Part shown: positions 35,356 to 44,064 of the stretch, piece by piece
Position numbering within the stretch: the stretch's first letter is position 1
Layout of the letters: each line of letters opens with the position of its first letter
Source of the DNA: Paenibacillus rhizosphaerae
Lineage (GTDB): Bacteria; Bacillota; Bacilli; Paenibacillales; Paenibacillaceae
Reading direction: 5' to 3'
Assembly: GCF_014192015.1 (NCBI RefSeq)
Contig: NZ_JACHXJ010000003.1
Coordinates: 310,001 to 374,000, forward strand
DNA: 64,000 nucleotides
Translations under genes and position numbers: made by a program
The notes under the pieces: model-generated
Told to the model about the DNA's origin: nothing
What the model saw: the letters and a program-made list of their open reading frames with translations, nothing else
The model's database searches: none

Positions 35356-36603
35356 TTAGGCCAAAATCTGTACCCATTTTTCTTTTATACTGGCATCACT
35401 GAAATTTTTTAGAACAAACAACATGGAGTTATTGGACAGCCTTTCATTTTCTCTTTCATCCTCAATTAAATTCAGTATAGCTTGGATTAATTCTTCTTCA
35501 TTTTGATAGTGATAATAATCTAATTTTGTTCTTGCATTAATGCCTTCCATTCCAATTTCGTTGGTAACTACAGGAACACCAATTGACATTGCCTCAATAA
35601 TTTTGGTTTTTACTCCTGTACCAAATAACAGGGGGGCAACAAGCAATGCAGCGTCACAAATAACCTCATTAATATTGTCAACCTCACCTGTTACTACAAC
35701 GTTTTTATATTTATTGGAAAGGTCCAAAATACTTTCTGTAGGGCATGAACCAACAACATAAAAAACTAAATCCGGGACTTTTTCTATTAATTTCGGCCAA
35801 ATTTTTTCACAAAAAAACAACACTGCCGAAGTGTTGTGTGGAACATTCATTTTACCTGTAAATACAATTTTATATTTATTATATTGTCTTTTATTTGATC
35901 GATTATTAACATCATATTTCATCGGAATTCCATAACAGGACGGATGCTGAGTAACTTCCTTAAAGAACTCTGCTTCTTTAGGAGATGTAAAAACTAAATG
36001 TTCAAATCTTTTTGAAATATTTAATTCATACTTTCTCGTTAAATTACTCTCAAATTTTAAAATAAATTGTTTGAGTAACCTGTTATCGAAAATATCCTTA
36101 ATTCTTTTTGGTATTACATTCTGGACGTTCCCCAATGATGGTGTATACTCAACCCATTCATACTGCCTTGCATATCGGGTTGAGAGTAAATCATCGTAGT
36201 TCATGATGTTTGTTTGCGCACCTTTGATGAAATATTCTGCAACACGAATCATATCAAAAAAAACATAGTCTGGTTCGTAGTGTTCTATAAGTTTAGTTAT
36301 TTTTGTTTTTGCCCTTCTGCTATAATACAAACTAACCTGAAGCGGCCATTTTCTTAATATGATTGTATATAAAAAAATATTTAATAATTTTTCGATAAAA
36401 CCCGGGTATTCTATTGATTCATGAAAATCAATAGTTTTCGGTCTTTTATTTAGATAACTTGGATCATCTACATAAGATATATTGATTATCTTTCCTTCAG
36501 GGTCCATTTCTTTAAACTCGTGGATATATTGTGACAGAATATTTTTCCTTCCATCTATGTTTGGGTATGGTAACCTGCTAGTAATCAATAACATCTTGGA
36601 CAT
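35356..36603 (-). CDS. Glycosyltransferase (GT4-like)
   Basis: 415 residues. N-terminus MLLITSRLPYPNIDGRKNILSQ; donor domain with KYKIVFTGKMNVPHNTSAVL, VFYVVGSCPTESIL, LLVAPLLFGTGVKTKIIEAM and SIGVPVVTNEIGMEGI. The GTGVKTKIIEAM pattern is typical of family 4 exopolysaccharide enzymes such as TuaC/PslH-like proteins. AT-rich DNA; GGAGGAAACT precedes the ATG. Confidence 0.85.
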   Translation of the reverse strand: MSKMLLITSRLPYPNIDGRKNILSQYIHEFKEMDPEGKIINISYVDDPSYLNKRPKTIDFHESIEYPGFIEKLLNIFLYTIILRKWPLQVSLYYSRRAKTKITKLIEHYEPDYVFFDMIRVAEYFIKGAQTNIMNYDDLLSTRYARQYEWVEYTPSLGNVQNVIPKRIKDIFDNRLLKQFILKFESNLTRKYELNISKRFEHLVFTSPKEAEFFKEVTQHPSCYGIPMKYDVNNRSNKRQYNKYKIVFTGKMNVPHNTSAVLFFCEKIWPKLIEKVPDLVFYVVGSCPTESILDLSNKYKNVVVTGEVDNINEVICDAALLVAPLLFGTGVKTKIIEAMSIGVPVVTNEIGMEGINARTKLDYYHYQNEEELIQAILNLIEDERENERLSNNSMLFVLKNFSDASIKEKWVQILA

Positions 36604-36623
36604 AGTTTCCTCCGCTTTACGGA

Positions 36624-37817
36624 TTATTTTACATATATCAGATTTTGATATATTTTCTCATGTTCCAAAAAAAGAGACGAAGTATTGAATTTTTTGCTAT
36701 GCTCATAACATTTACATTTCATTTCAACTTTGTGGTCAAGCGGCAGATGATAATATTCCAAGATGGCTTGGCTTATAGAATTGGAATCTTTGGGCTTAAA
36801 TAAATTCAAGTCTTTCTCGATCAACACTTCCGGGATTCCTCCTACATTTGAGGCCAACACATTTGTCCCCACCTGGTAGGATTCAATAATGACTCTTCCG
36901 AACGGTTCATCCCAAATTGAGGGTACAACCGTTAAATCGACTCGGCTCATCTCTCTTGAAACTTCTGTACGATCTAGCTTGCCCATAAATTGTATGCGTT
37001 TATCCTCATTCGAAAGCTCCTCTAAATGCTCCCTCTCTGGCCCTTCTCCAAATATCAATAACTTTCCAACTATATATGAAGGAAGGCTCTGTACGGCCTG
37101 AATTAAATACTCAATTCCTTTAACTGAGCTTAGCTGTCCAAAATATCCGATCATAAGTGGACTAAGATGACTTAATTCCTTCTTGATATATAAGTCGCGG
37201 TTCTCTAGTTTATCTTCAACGACATTCGGTATTATATAAGGAATTGCGTTAGGAAAGTACCCCATTTGAAGATGCTTATCCAAAACGTCATTAGAAATGC
37301 CAATAACCTTTGATACAGAACGGCTAAGTGACCTTGCTATTCTTTGGTAGAGATGAGAGTAGGATTTAATGGGGACAGGTTCCAACAACGAAAAATCTCT
37401 TAGTGTATGAACAATTGGAATATTTAACTCCTTCGCTGCCCTCCAAATAGATAAGCTTAGCCCCGGTAAATTCTGAGTATGAAGAATTTTTGGAGATTCC
37501 TCCTTAAGAATACTTTTAATGACTTTATACTGTTTAATATTATAAACGTCATTAAATCTCCACCGAATTTTATCCAAGGTACTCTTACTTCTGTCCGTAT
37601 CTCCAAGCCAGTAAAGATTAGCGTGATGAAGTCTTAATACTTCAATCTCATTCACTAACTCCTTGCTCACTTTTCTTTCATTTTGAGGGCCTACTGTTAT
37701 TACTTTTACTGAATATTTCTTCGCCATTGTTTCCGCCAGAATTTGGGTGGAAACTTCGGCACCACCGATGATATTGGGTGTGTAAAGACTATGGGCGATG
37801 ACTATATTATTACGCAT
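36624..37817 (-). CDS. Glycosyltransferase family 4
   Basis: About 397 residues. N-terminal IVIAHSLYTPNIIGGAEVST is the GT4 acceptor-side glycine loop; the donor domain has LMIGYFGQLSSVKGIEYLIQ, LLIFGEGPEREHLEEL and VDLTVVPSIWDEPFGRVIIE, then NVLASNVGGIPEVL. ATG 37817 is chosen because GAGGTTGAAAAG precedes it; an upstream ATG at 37841 would overlap the previous gene. AT-rich DNA. Confidence 0.88.
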   Translation of the reverse strand: MRNNIVIAHSLYTPNIIGGAEVSTQILAETMAKKYSVKVITVGPQNERKVSKELVNEIEVLRLHHANLYWLGDTDRSKSTLDKIRWRFNDVYNIKQYKVIKSILKEESPKILHTQNLPGLSLSIWRAAKELNIPIVHTLRDFSLLEPVPIKSYSHLYQRIARSLSRSVSKVIGISNDVLDKHLQMGYFPNAIPYIIPNVVEDKLENRDLYIKKELSHLSPLMIGYFGQLSSVKGIEYLIQAVQSLPSYIVGKLLIFGEGPEREHLEELSNEDKRIQFMGKLDRTEVSREMSRVDLTVVPSIWDEPFGRVIIESYQVGTNVLASNVGGIPEVLIEKDLNLFKPKDSNSISQAILEYYHLPLDHKVEMKCKCYEHSKKFNTSSLFLEHEKIYQNLIYVK

Positions 37818-37830
37818 CTTTTCAACCTCA

Positions 37831-38535
37831 TTAAAATGCATTTTTCGAATTAATAAATACTGTTAGAGTCTTAAGTAGAATCTTCCAATCCATCATAACG
37901 CCGCGCTGCTCGATATACCGCAAATCCAACTCCACCATCTCGCTGAAGCTCAGCTCGTTACGCCCGCTCACCTGCCAGAGGCCGGTGCACCCGGGGATGA
38001 CCCTCAGGCGCAGCATATCGTAGCTGCTGTATTCCGCGACCTCCCGCGGCAGGGCCGGCCGGGGGCCGACGAGGGACATGTCTCCACGCACGACGTTCCA
38101 GAGCTGCGGAAGCTCGTCGATGCTCGTTTTGCGGATGAATGCACCCACCCGGGTGATGCGCGGGTCCTTTTTCATTTTGAACATGGCGCCGCTGATTTCA
38201 TTTTGCTCCAGAAGTCCATCCAGCAGCTCTTCGGCATTGGATACCATGGAGCGGAACTTGTACATCCGGAACGGCTTTTCGTCTTTACCGACACGGGTTT
38301 GTCCAAAAAAAACGGACCCCTTAGGGTCCTCCAGTTTAATCAGAAGCGCAACGACTAGAAACAGCGGTGAGAGCACGACGAGACCGATCAGCGCAAGGAC
38401 GATATCCGTCGCTCTTTTAAACGCCTGATAGATGACCCGGGGATTCTCGTTCTCCAGAACATATGGCGAGTACGCCGGCGTGCCCTCGAATGCGACATCC
38501 GACTCGTTTCTTTGCGGTGTGGGAGAGATCACCAC
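37831..38535 (-). CDS. Undecaprenyl-phosphate sugar phosphotransferase (initiating enzyme)
   Basis: 234 residues, the short form of the bacterial sugar transferase family. One membrane segment (IVLALIGLVVLSPLFLVVAL) is followed by the catalytic part: VFFGQTRVGKDEKPFRMYKF, RSMVSNAEELLD, ITRVGAFIRKTSIDELPQLW, NVVRGDMSLVGPRPALPREV. It loads the first sugar phosphate onto undecaprenyl phosphate at the cytoplasmic face. GTG start after AGGAGGTGATAG. Confidence 0.92.
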   Translation of the reverse strand: MVISPTPQRNESDVAFEGTPAYSPYVLENENPRVIYQAFKRATDIVLALIGLVVLSPLFLVVALLIKLEDPKGSVFFGQTRVGKDEKPFRMYKFRSMVSNAEELLDGLLEQNEISGAMFKMKKDPRITRVGAFIRKTSIDELPQLWNVVRGDMSLVGPRPALPREVAEYSSYDMLRLRVIPGCTGLWQVSGRNELSFSEMVELDLRYIEQRGVMMDWKILLKTLTVFINSKNAF

Positions 38536-38545
38536 CTATCACCTC

Positions 38546-39445
38546 CTAGCGATTTATTTTGCCGAGCTGTTCCCGCTCGAGAATATGCTCCATCCCCTGC
38601 AGCAGCGGTGTGCGCAGTTCTTCGTACTGCAGCGCAAAATCCAGCGTCGTCATGATGAAGCCAAGCTTCTCGCCGACATCGTAACGCGTGCCTTCGAAAT
38701 CGTAAGCATAGACGCCTTGACTCTCGTTCAGCTTCTGAATGGCGTCGGTCAGCTGAATTTCCCCGCCGGCTCCTTCTTCCTGCAGCTCCAGGTAGCTGAA
38801 AATTTCCGGTGTCAGCACATACCTGCCCATAATCGCCAAATTCGACGGAGCCTGGCCTGCCGGCGGTTTCTCCACAAAATAGCTCACTTCGTGTAAACGT
38901 CCGAACTTCTCCAGAGGCGCAACCACCCCATACCGGTGCGTCTGCTCGCTAGGAACGGTCTGCACGCCGATGACGGACTTTCCAACCTGCTCGTACTGCT
39001 CCACCAGCTGACGGATGCACGGCACCTCGGACTGCACGATGTCATCCCCCAGCAGCACCGCAAAGGGCTCGTTGCCAATGAAGTTGCGGGCGCACCACAC
39101 GGCATGCCCCAGCCCTCTGGCTTCCTTTTGGCGTATGTAGTGAATCTCCACGTTGGAGGATCGGCGGACTTCGTCCAACAGATCAAACTTCCCCTTGCTG
39201 AACAGATTGTTCTCCAGCTCAAACGCATGATCGAAATGGTCCTCGATGGAGCGCTTACCTTTGCCCGTCACGATAATAATGTCCTCGATTCCGGATGCCA
39301 CCGCTTCTTCCACAATGTACTGAATCGTCGGCTTGTCGACGATCGGCAGCATTTCCTTCGGCATCGCCTTGGTCGCGGGTAAGAACCGGGTTCCAAGCCC
39401 CGCGGCGGGAATAATCGCTTTTTTCACTTTCCTCATCTCATTCAC
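38546..39445 (-). CDS. galU: UTP-glucose-1-phosphate uridylyltransferase
   Basis: 299 residues. KAIIPAAGLGTRFLPATKAM is the nucleotide-binding signature, then KEMLPIVDKPTIQYIVEEAV and VLLGDDIVQSE. Makes UDP-glucose for Ugd and the glycosyltransferases. GTG at 39445 and ATG at 39436 are both possible starts; neither has a strong ribosome site. First gene after the 230-base non-coding element. Confidence 0.92.
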   Translation of the reverse strand: MNEMRKVKKAIIPAAGLGTRFLPATKAMPKEMLPIVDKPTIQYIVEEAVASGIEDIIIVTGKGKRSIEDHFDHAFELENNLFSKGKFDLLDEVRRSSNVEIHYIRQKEARGLGHAVWCARNFIGNEPFAVLLGDDIVQSEVPCIRQLVEQYEQVGKSVIGVQTVPSEQTHRYGVVAPLEKFGRLHEVSYFVEKPPAGQAPSNLAIMGRYVLTPEIFSYLELQEEGAGGEIQLTDAIQKLNESQGVYAYDFEGTRYDVGEKLGFIMTTLDFALQYEELRTPLLQGMEHILEREQLGKINR

Positions 39446-39688
39446 TACCCATCTTTTTATATTTTTCTTTGTACCCCAGATGCATGCTGTGTATGTAGAA
39501 AACCTAGCTATATGCTCTTCGCAAAAAAAGAAAAGACCATAGCTCCATTTTCTAAAAACAGGGCATTCAACCCGTCCTCACATCACACCCTCGACAATAA
39601 ATGTCTAAGGTCCATAGGACCCACAGCGTGACCGAGTGCCTCCAGTGATAAAGGTGCAGTAGGCATTACCTTTTTGAAAACCACGTTT
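39446..39688 (-). ncRNA. Candidate EAR-type (epsC) antitermination RNA
   Basis: A 243-base non-coding interval in an otherwise tightly packed operon, between the tyrosine kinase gene and galU. In B. subtilis the EAR element lies after the kinase gene epsB. On the minus strand it can form AAAGGT/ACCTTT (39673-39650), GGTCC-TAT-GGACC (39621-39609), GACA/TGTC (39604-39592) and, last, ACGGG/CCCTGT followed by TTTTT (39574-39552), which looks like a terminator. Family membership rests on position and structure; I could not run a covariance search. Confidence 0.55.
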
Positions 39689-40378
39689 TTATTGAGCCTG
39701 CATACCGTAATGATCCGCAGCAAATGCCTGCTGGTCACGGCCGCTTCGGTTAAGCACCAGCCCCAGCATGTTAGCCTTCACATGATCCAGCTGTTCCTTG
39801 GCCGCCCGCAGGTGGCTCCGTTTGACCTTGCCCGCGGCAACCACCAGGATGACACCATCGCATAATGCACTCGTAATGACACCGTCCGATACCGCAAGCA
39901 CCGGCGGTGTATCGATGAGGATGACGTCGTACTCCTGCCGGAGTTGCACCAGCATGTCCCGCATGGCTGCCGAGTCCATTAGCTCCGCCGGATTCGCCGG
40001 CACGGGGCCTGCCGTCAGCAGGGATAAATGATTGATGCCCGTCTCCTGAATGGCCTGCTGCACCAGCACGTCCCCGGCCAGCACCGTACTCAGCCCGTGC
40101 CGGTTGGAAAGGGAATAGATGTCATGCAGCGCCGGCTTGCGCATATCCGCGTCAATCAGGAGCACTTTCCGGCCTTCCATCGCGTAGGTCATCGCCAAAT
40201 TGCTGACCGTTGTCGTTTTACCTTCGGAAGAACGCGTCGATGTGACCATGATGACCTGATGCGCCGCGTCTTTGGGGGAAAAATGAATTTTGGTCCGGAG
40301 CAGCCGGTATGCTTCGGATACCCGGGAGGTTGGATTCCCGGATACGATCAGGGCTTCTTTATTGATTGAGCGTCGCAT
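39689..40378 (-). CDS. CpsD/CapB-type tyrosine-protein kinase
   Basis: About 229 residues, BY-kinase. EAYRLLRTKIHFSPKDAAHQ, Walker A TSTRSSEGKTTTVSNLAMTY, Walker A' VLLIDADMRKPALHDIY, Walker B DVILIDTPPVLAVSDGVI. A short tail ends in HYGMQAQ, so few C-terminal tyrosines. Works with the membrane modulator encoded just before it to control polysaccharide chain length and export. ATG 40378 has GTGAAGG upstream and is preferred over GTG 40390. Confidence 0.9.
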   Translation of the reverse strand: MRRSINKEALIVSGNPTSRVSEAYRLLRTKIHFSPKDAAHQVIMVTSTRSSEGKTTTVSNLAMTYAMEGRKVLLIDADMRKPALHDIYSLSNRHGLSTVLAGDVLVQQAIQETGINHLSLLTAGPVPANPAELMDSAAMRDMLVQLRQEYDVILIDTPPVLAVSDGVITSALCDGVILVVAAGKVKRSHLRAAKEQLDHVKANMLGLVLNRSGRDQQAFAADHYGMQAQ

Positions 40379-41111
40379 ACTTGCCTTCACCTACTTTTTG
40401 ATTTGGTATACTTGTGCCGCTTCGGGTTTTCAAATCCGCCCGGTTCATTTCAGTGATGACCGCAAGCACCGGCATGTCCAAAATTTCCGCAGCCTCGGCT
40501 TCCGTTCTCACCGTATCGTCCAGATAGTCAAGCAGGAAAACCAGTCCGATGGCGAGCATCAGGGAAACGACGAAGCTGATCAGCATGTTCATGACCGGGT
40601 TAATGTTGATCGGTCCAGGGGTGGCCTTGGTGTCGGCTTCGCTAAGAATCGTAATATTGTCCACATTCATAATGCGGGGAATCTGTTCCTTAAACACCGT
40701 GGAGACGGCATTGACGATTTTGGCCGCCCGGGTATAGGACGGATCCTGGTACACCAGATTCATGACCTGCGAATCGTTGGCCGAAGTGACCGAGATCATC
40801 GCTGCAAGTTCACTGGGCGATGCTTTCAGATCGGGATATTTTTGCACGACTTTGTTCATAATGGCGGACGACTTGATGATTTCTTTATAGGAGTTAATGA
40901 GGAATATGCTGGTCTGGATCGTTCCGGCATTCAGGCTGGCCCCGCCGTCCGCAGAGGCGGATTGGTTTACGATCAGTTTGGCGTTGGCCTCATAGACCGG
41001 CGTCGTGAGGTAGAGGCTTTTGACTCCGGTAGCCGCAACGGCAATAACGACAATCGCCGCAATTAACCACCACTTTTTTACAATGATCCGAAAATACTGT
41101 TTAAGCTCCAT
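40359..41111 (-). CDS. Wzz / YveK-type chain-length modulator
   Basis: About 250 residues with two membrane helices (IIVKKWWLIAAIVVIAVAAT near the N-terminus and MNMLISFVVSLMLAIGLVFLL near residue 190). These flank an extracytoplasmic domain with VYEANAKLIVNQSA, the Wzz signature; P-x-x-P-x(2)-P-type GPININPVMNML is just before helix 2. Activates the kinase encoded downstream, whose start it overlaps. First gene of the 17-kb minus operon. ATG 41111 has GGGGGTAG in front. Confidence 0.9.
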   Translation of the reverse strand: MELKQYFRIIVKKWWLIAAIVVIAVAATGVKSLYLTTPVYEANAKLIVNQSASADGGASLNAGTIQTSIFLINSYKEIIKSSAIMNKVVQKYPDLKASPSELAAMISVTSANDSQVMNLVYQDPSYTRAAKIVNAVSTVFKEQIPRIMNVDNITILSEADTKATPGPININPVMNMLISFVVSLMLAIGLVFLLDYLDDTVRTEAEAAEILDMPVLAVITEMNRADLKTRSGTSIPNQKVGEGKYATLNQ

Positions 41112-41167
41112 AAACACGCTACCCCCGCTAATCATTTTTCAACTGCAGTTGTGGGTCATACCTTACC

Positions 41168-41182
41168 GATACAGTATGTATT
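41168..41182. promoter_or_regulatory. GATACA-N3-TGTATC operator, site A
   Basis: GATACAGTATGTATT, 11 of 12 arm positions match. Just downstream of the predicted start of transcription of the exopolysaccharide operon. Confidence 0.6.
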
Positions 41183-41193
41183 ATTCATCCTAC

Positions 41194-41222
41194 ACTTTAC
41201 GATACAAAATGTATCATGTCAA
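41194..41222 (-). promoter_or_regulatory. Promoter of the exopolysaccharide/lasso maturation operon
   Basis: Minus strand TTGACA (41222-41217), 17-base spacer, TAAAGT (41199-41194). Operator site B fills the spacer. Confidence 0.65.
41201..41215. promoter_or_regulatory. GATACA-N3-TGTATC operator, site B
   Basis: GATACAAAATGTATC, perfect arms, sitting between -35 and -10 of the minus-strand promoter. Confidence 0.7.
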
Positions 41223-41400
41223 GCAAATGACTCTAATTTTTTTCGAAAAGCGACATGATTATGCAGCGTAAAACCGCTTTCATCCGCATTTCCATGGTAT
41301 TCAGACAGCTAAAATCCCCTGTCCCTCTCTCGTGCGTTAAAAAAGTGACGACCCGCAAACTTGAAATTCGAAAAATGCTGCTATATACTTGCCGAAAAAA

Positions 41401-41415
41401 GTTACATTATGTATC
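41401..41415. promoter_or_regulatory. GATACA-N3-TGTATC operator, site C
   Basis: GTTACATTATGTATC, 11 of 12 arm positions match; upstream of the VanZ-like gene. Confidence 0.45.
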
Positions 41416-41452
41416 ACAAACCCGCCTTCCATCATCTCAGAACGGACACATA

Positions 41453-41471
41453 TATAATGGAAGCGCTTTAA
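41453..41471 (+). promoter_or_regulatory. -10 element and cre-like site of the VanZ-like gene
   Basis: TATAAT at 41453-41458 overlaps TGGAAGCGCTTTAA (41458-41471), close to the CcpA cre consensus with about one mismatch. Suggests carbon catabolite control. Confidence 0.4.
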
Positions 41472-41485
41472 ATGAAGGAGGAATT

Positions 41486-41959
41486 ATGCGTATTTTTCTC
41501 ACCCTGATCTGGGCGGTCTGCCTGTTCGTCTTTACCTGTTCTTTCGATTTCAACGCCCTTCTCCACTATCACCAGGCGGAATTCCGGCTCAACCCCTCAC
41601 CCGATTGGAGTGAGCTGATTAAGCTTGATTTACAGTGGTCGAGCGAGGCCTGGATCAACCGGAAAATTGGGCATTTTATCGGTTTCTTTCTATTGGAACT
41701 GCTCTTGTCCAACTTGCGCAGCTCGAAGCTTGCTGTCATCTCCGCGATCCTTTATGCAGCGTTAACCGAGGTTCTTCAGCTGTATTTTTTTCGGAGCGGG
41801 CGGATTTACGACATCGTGAACGATACGTTCGGCATCCTCTGCGCTTACCTGTTCTGCCTTATGCTCCAGACTTATATCAAGCGGACAACCCGTGCCAGAA
41901 CAGCAGCGGCGCGGACTCCGCGTTCGGCTCTTCGATCCGACAAAAAGCAAACCAGGTAA
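41486..41959 (+). CDS. VanZ family membrane protein
   Basis: 157 residues. Four hydrophobic segments and the VanZ-like pattern NRKIGHFIGFFLLELLLSNL, then ALTEVLQLYFFRSGRIYDIV and NDTFGILCAYLF, which holds the conserved E-x-x-Q and R-x-x-x-x-D-x-x-x-N residues. A basic tail follows. ATG 41486 follows AAGGAGGAATT. The molecular function of the family is poorly known, with links to glycopeptide tolerance and cell-envelope or EPS loci. Sits between the two operator-bearing promoters. Confidence 0.8.
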   Translation: MRIFLTLIWAVCLFVFTCSFDFNALLHYHQAEFRLNPSPDWSELIKLDLQWSSEAWINRKIGHFIGFFLLELLLSNLRSSKLAVISAILYAALTEVLQLYFFRSGRIYDIVNDTFGILCAYLFCLMLQTYIKRTTRARTAAARTPRSALRSDKKQTR

Positions 41960-42006
41960 TCTTTCCTCATCCCAATTCACTAAATTTCGCGCGCTGAAAA
42001 AATATG

Positions 42007-42036
42007 TTGATACAATATGTATACATGTAGTATGAT
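42007..42036 (+). promoter_or_regulatory. Promoter of the lasso C-A-K operon
   Basis: TTGATA (42007-42012), 18-base spacer, TATGAT (42031-42036). Operator site D overlaps -35 and spacer. Confidence 0.6.
42009..42023. promoter_or_regulatory. GATACA-N3-TGTATC operator, site D
   Basis: GATACAATATGTATA, 11 of 12 arm positions match, in the lasso C-A-K promoter. Confidence 0.65.
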
Positions 42037-42048
42037 ACAGAAGAACTA

Positions 42049-42063
42049 GATACATATTGTCGC
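42049..42063. promoter_or_regulatory. GATACA-N3-TGTATC operator, site E (degenerate)
   Basis: GATACATATTGTCGC, full left arm and four of six positions in the right arm; near the expected transcription start of the lasso C-A-K operon. Confidence 0.4.
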
Positions 42064-42099
42064 AAATTGTTTGTAAGGTACATAACGGAGGAAGATGTC

Positions 42100-44049
42100 A
42101 TGAGCGCAATTGCGGGGATTTACCGGTATAGCCAAGACCCCCTGGACGTCAGCGCCGGAGCGCCCATTATGGAGTCGCTGAAGCGGTATCCGGCGGACCG
42201 GAGTTCGGTATGGCAGCACGGCCATGTATGGTTCGGCTGTCACGCCCAGTGGATCACACAGCAGGCTGCCCACGAATTGCTGCCCTTCTATTGCGCAGAA
42301 CGCAGGCTGGCCATTACCGCCGACGCCATCATCGATAACCGGGATGAGCTGATGGATGGGCTTCAGGTCCCTCTCCGGGCAAGACAAGCCATGACGGATG
42401 GGGAAATTCTGCTGCTCGCTTACGAAAAATGGGGAGAGTCGATGCCGGAGCGTTTGGTCGGCGACTTTGCTTTTATAATTTGGGACGAGAACAAGCAGAT
42501 GCTGTTCGGAGCCCGGGATTTCTCCGGTGCGCGCACGCTATATTATCACCGGAATGGGGAACAGCTGGCTTTCTGTACGGCCATTCGTCCGCTGTTAGCC
42601 CTGCCATATGTTCATCAGGAGCTGAACGAACCTTGGCTGGCCGAGTTTCTTGCCATCAGCGGGGTCTTTGAGCCGCCGGACTTATCTACGACAATTTACC
42701 GGCATATCGAGCAGCTGCCCCCTTCGCATACACTTACGATCCGCAGCCGTCAGGTGTCCGTCTCCAGATACTACAGCTTGACGGAGACTTCCCCCCTGCA
42801 GCTCAAGTCATCCGAAGAATATCAGGAAGCTTTCCGTGACGTGTTCAACCGTGCCGTGACCTCAAGGCTGCAGCGGACAAGCCGGATGGTCGGAGCACAT
42901 TTAAGCGGGGGACTGGATTCCGGATCGGTTGCCGGCTTTGCGGCCAAAGCGCTGGATCGTGACCACAGGAAGCTGCATACGTTCAGCTACGTTCCCGAAG
43001 ACGGCTTCGAGGATTGGACGCCCAAGCGAAGACTGGCCGACGAAAGACCGCTCATCCGGCAGACAGTCCAGCATGCGGGCAACATTGAGGACAGCTACCT
43101 GAGCTTTAACGGCCGCAGCCCGTTTACCGATATCGACCACTGGCTGGATATTATGGAGACACCCTACAAATTTTTTGAAAATTCGTTCTGGCTTAGAGGA
43201 ATTTACGAACAGGCGCATGAGCGCGGGGTGGGCATTCTGCTGAACGGCGCAAGAGGAAATTACAGCATCTCCTGGGGCAACGCTTTGGACTATTACGCCA
43301 AGCTGATGAAGAAATTGGCATGGGTCCGCCTGCGCGGGGAGATTAACCAATACAGTATGAACATTGGAGTGGGGCGAAAGCGCATCATAACCGAGCTGTG
43401 CAAGCAGGCTTTTCCGCTTCTGAAACGCAAGACTATCGCCTCGTCCGCCAATGAATTTCCACAGCTGGTCAACCCGGAATTCGCCAGACGGGCCGGCGTT
43501 TACGACAAGCTGACGGACAGGCAGTTCACCGAGATCGGATCGGGCGAAGATCTTCCCTCTGACCCGGTTGAGGCGAGAAAGTATCATTTTGACAGCTATA
43601 ACGTTTGGAGCACGACCGGAACGAGCGTCAGCAAGCTGTCGCTGCAGTATCCCCTGTGGGCGCATGATCCGACCAACGACCTGCGCGTCATCCGATTCAG
43701 CCTGTCGGTACCGCTGGAGCAGTATGTGCAGAACGGGCTCGACCGCGCATTGATCAGACGTTCTGCTCAAGGCTATCTCCCCGACAGCGTCAGGCTGAAT
43801 CAGCGGCTCAAGGGAATACAGGCGGCCGATATCCTCCACCGGATGGCTCCGCAGTGGGAGCAAATGATCCGGGAGCTGGATCATTTGTGCCGGGATTCCC
43901 GCATGCAGCAGGTGCTGAATATCCCTGTCGTACGCGAAGCGCTTAACGAAGCCAGAAACGGGATGCACCCAAGCCAGGCCTACAGCCCGGCCATTAAGGT
44001 GCTGATGCGGAGCTTGATCGTGTACCGCTTTCTGGAGCGAAACTTTTGA
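42100..44049 (+). CDS. Lasso peptide cyclase (C), asparagine-synthetase-like
   Basis: 649 residues. The N-terminal part resembles the glutaminase domain of AsnB but begins MSAIAGIY, lacking the catalytic Cys2, as in lasso cyclases. The synthetase domain has the ATP-pyrophosphatase P-loop GAHLSGGLDSGSVAGFAA (around residue 268). It adenylates the ring Asp of the precursor and closes the macrolactam. ATG 42100 follows GGAGGAAGATGTC; an upstream in-frame ATG at 42067 lacks a ribosome site. First of three genes, C-A-K. Confidence 0.92.
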   Translation: MSAIAGIYRYSQDPLDVSAGAPIMESLKRYPADRSSVWQHGHVWFGCHAQWITQQAAHELLPFYCAERRLAITADAIIDNRDELMDGLQVPLRARQAMTDGEILLLAYEKWGESMPERLVGDFAFIIWDENKQMLFGARDFSGARTLYYHRNGEQLAFCTAIRPLLALPYVHQELNEPWLAEFLAISGVFEPPDLSTTIYRHIEQLPPSHTLTIRSRQVSVSRYYSLTETSPLQLKSSEEYQEAFRDVFNRAVTSRLQRTSRMVGAHLSGGLDSGSVAGFAAKALDRDHRKLHTFSYVPEDGFEDWTPKRRLADERPLIRQTVQHAGNIEDSYLSFNGRSPFTDIDHWLDIMETPYKFFENSFWLRGIYEQAHERGVGILLNGARGNYSISWGNALDYYAKLMKKLAWVRLRGEINQYSMNIGVGRKRIITELCKQAFPLLKRKTIASSANEFPQLVNPEFARRAGVYDKLTDRQFTEIGSGEDLPSDPVEARKYHFDSYNVWSTTGTSVSKLSLQYPLWAHDPTNDLRVIRFSLSVPLEQYVQNGLDRALIRRSAQGYLPDSVRLNQRLKGIQAADILHRMAPQWEQMIRELDHLCRDSRMQQVLNIPVVREALNEARNGMHPSQAYSPAIKVLMRSLIVYRFLERNF

Positions 44050-44064
44050 AAGGAGGTGAAATCG

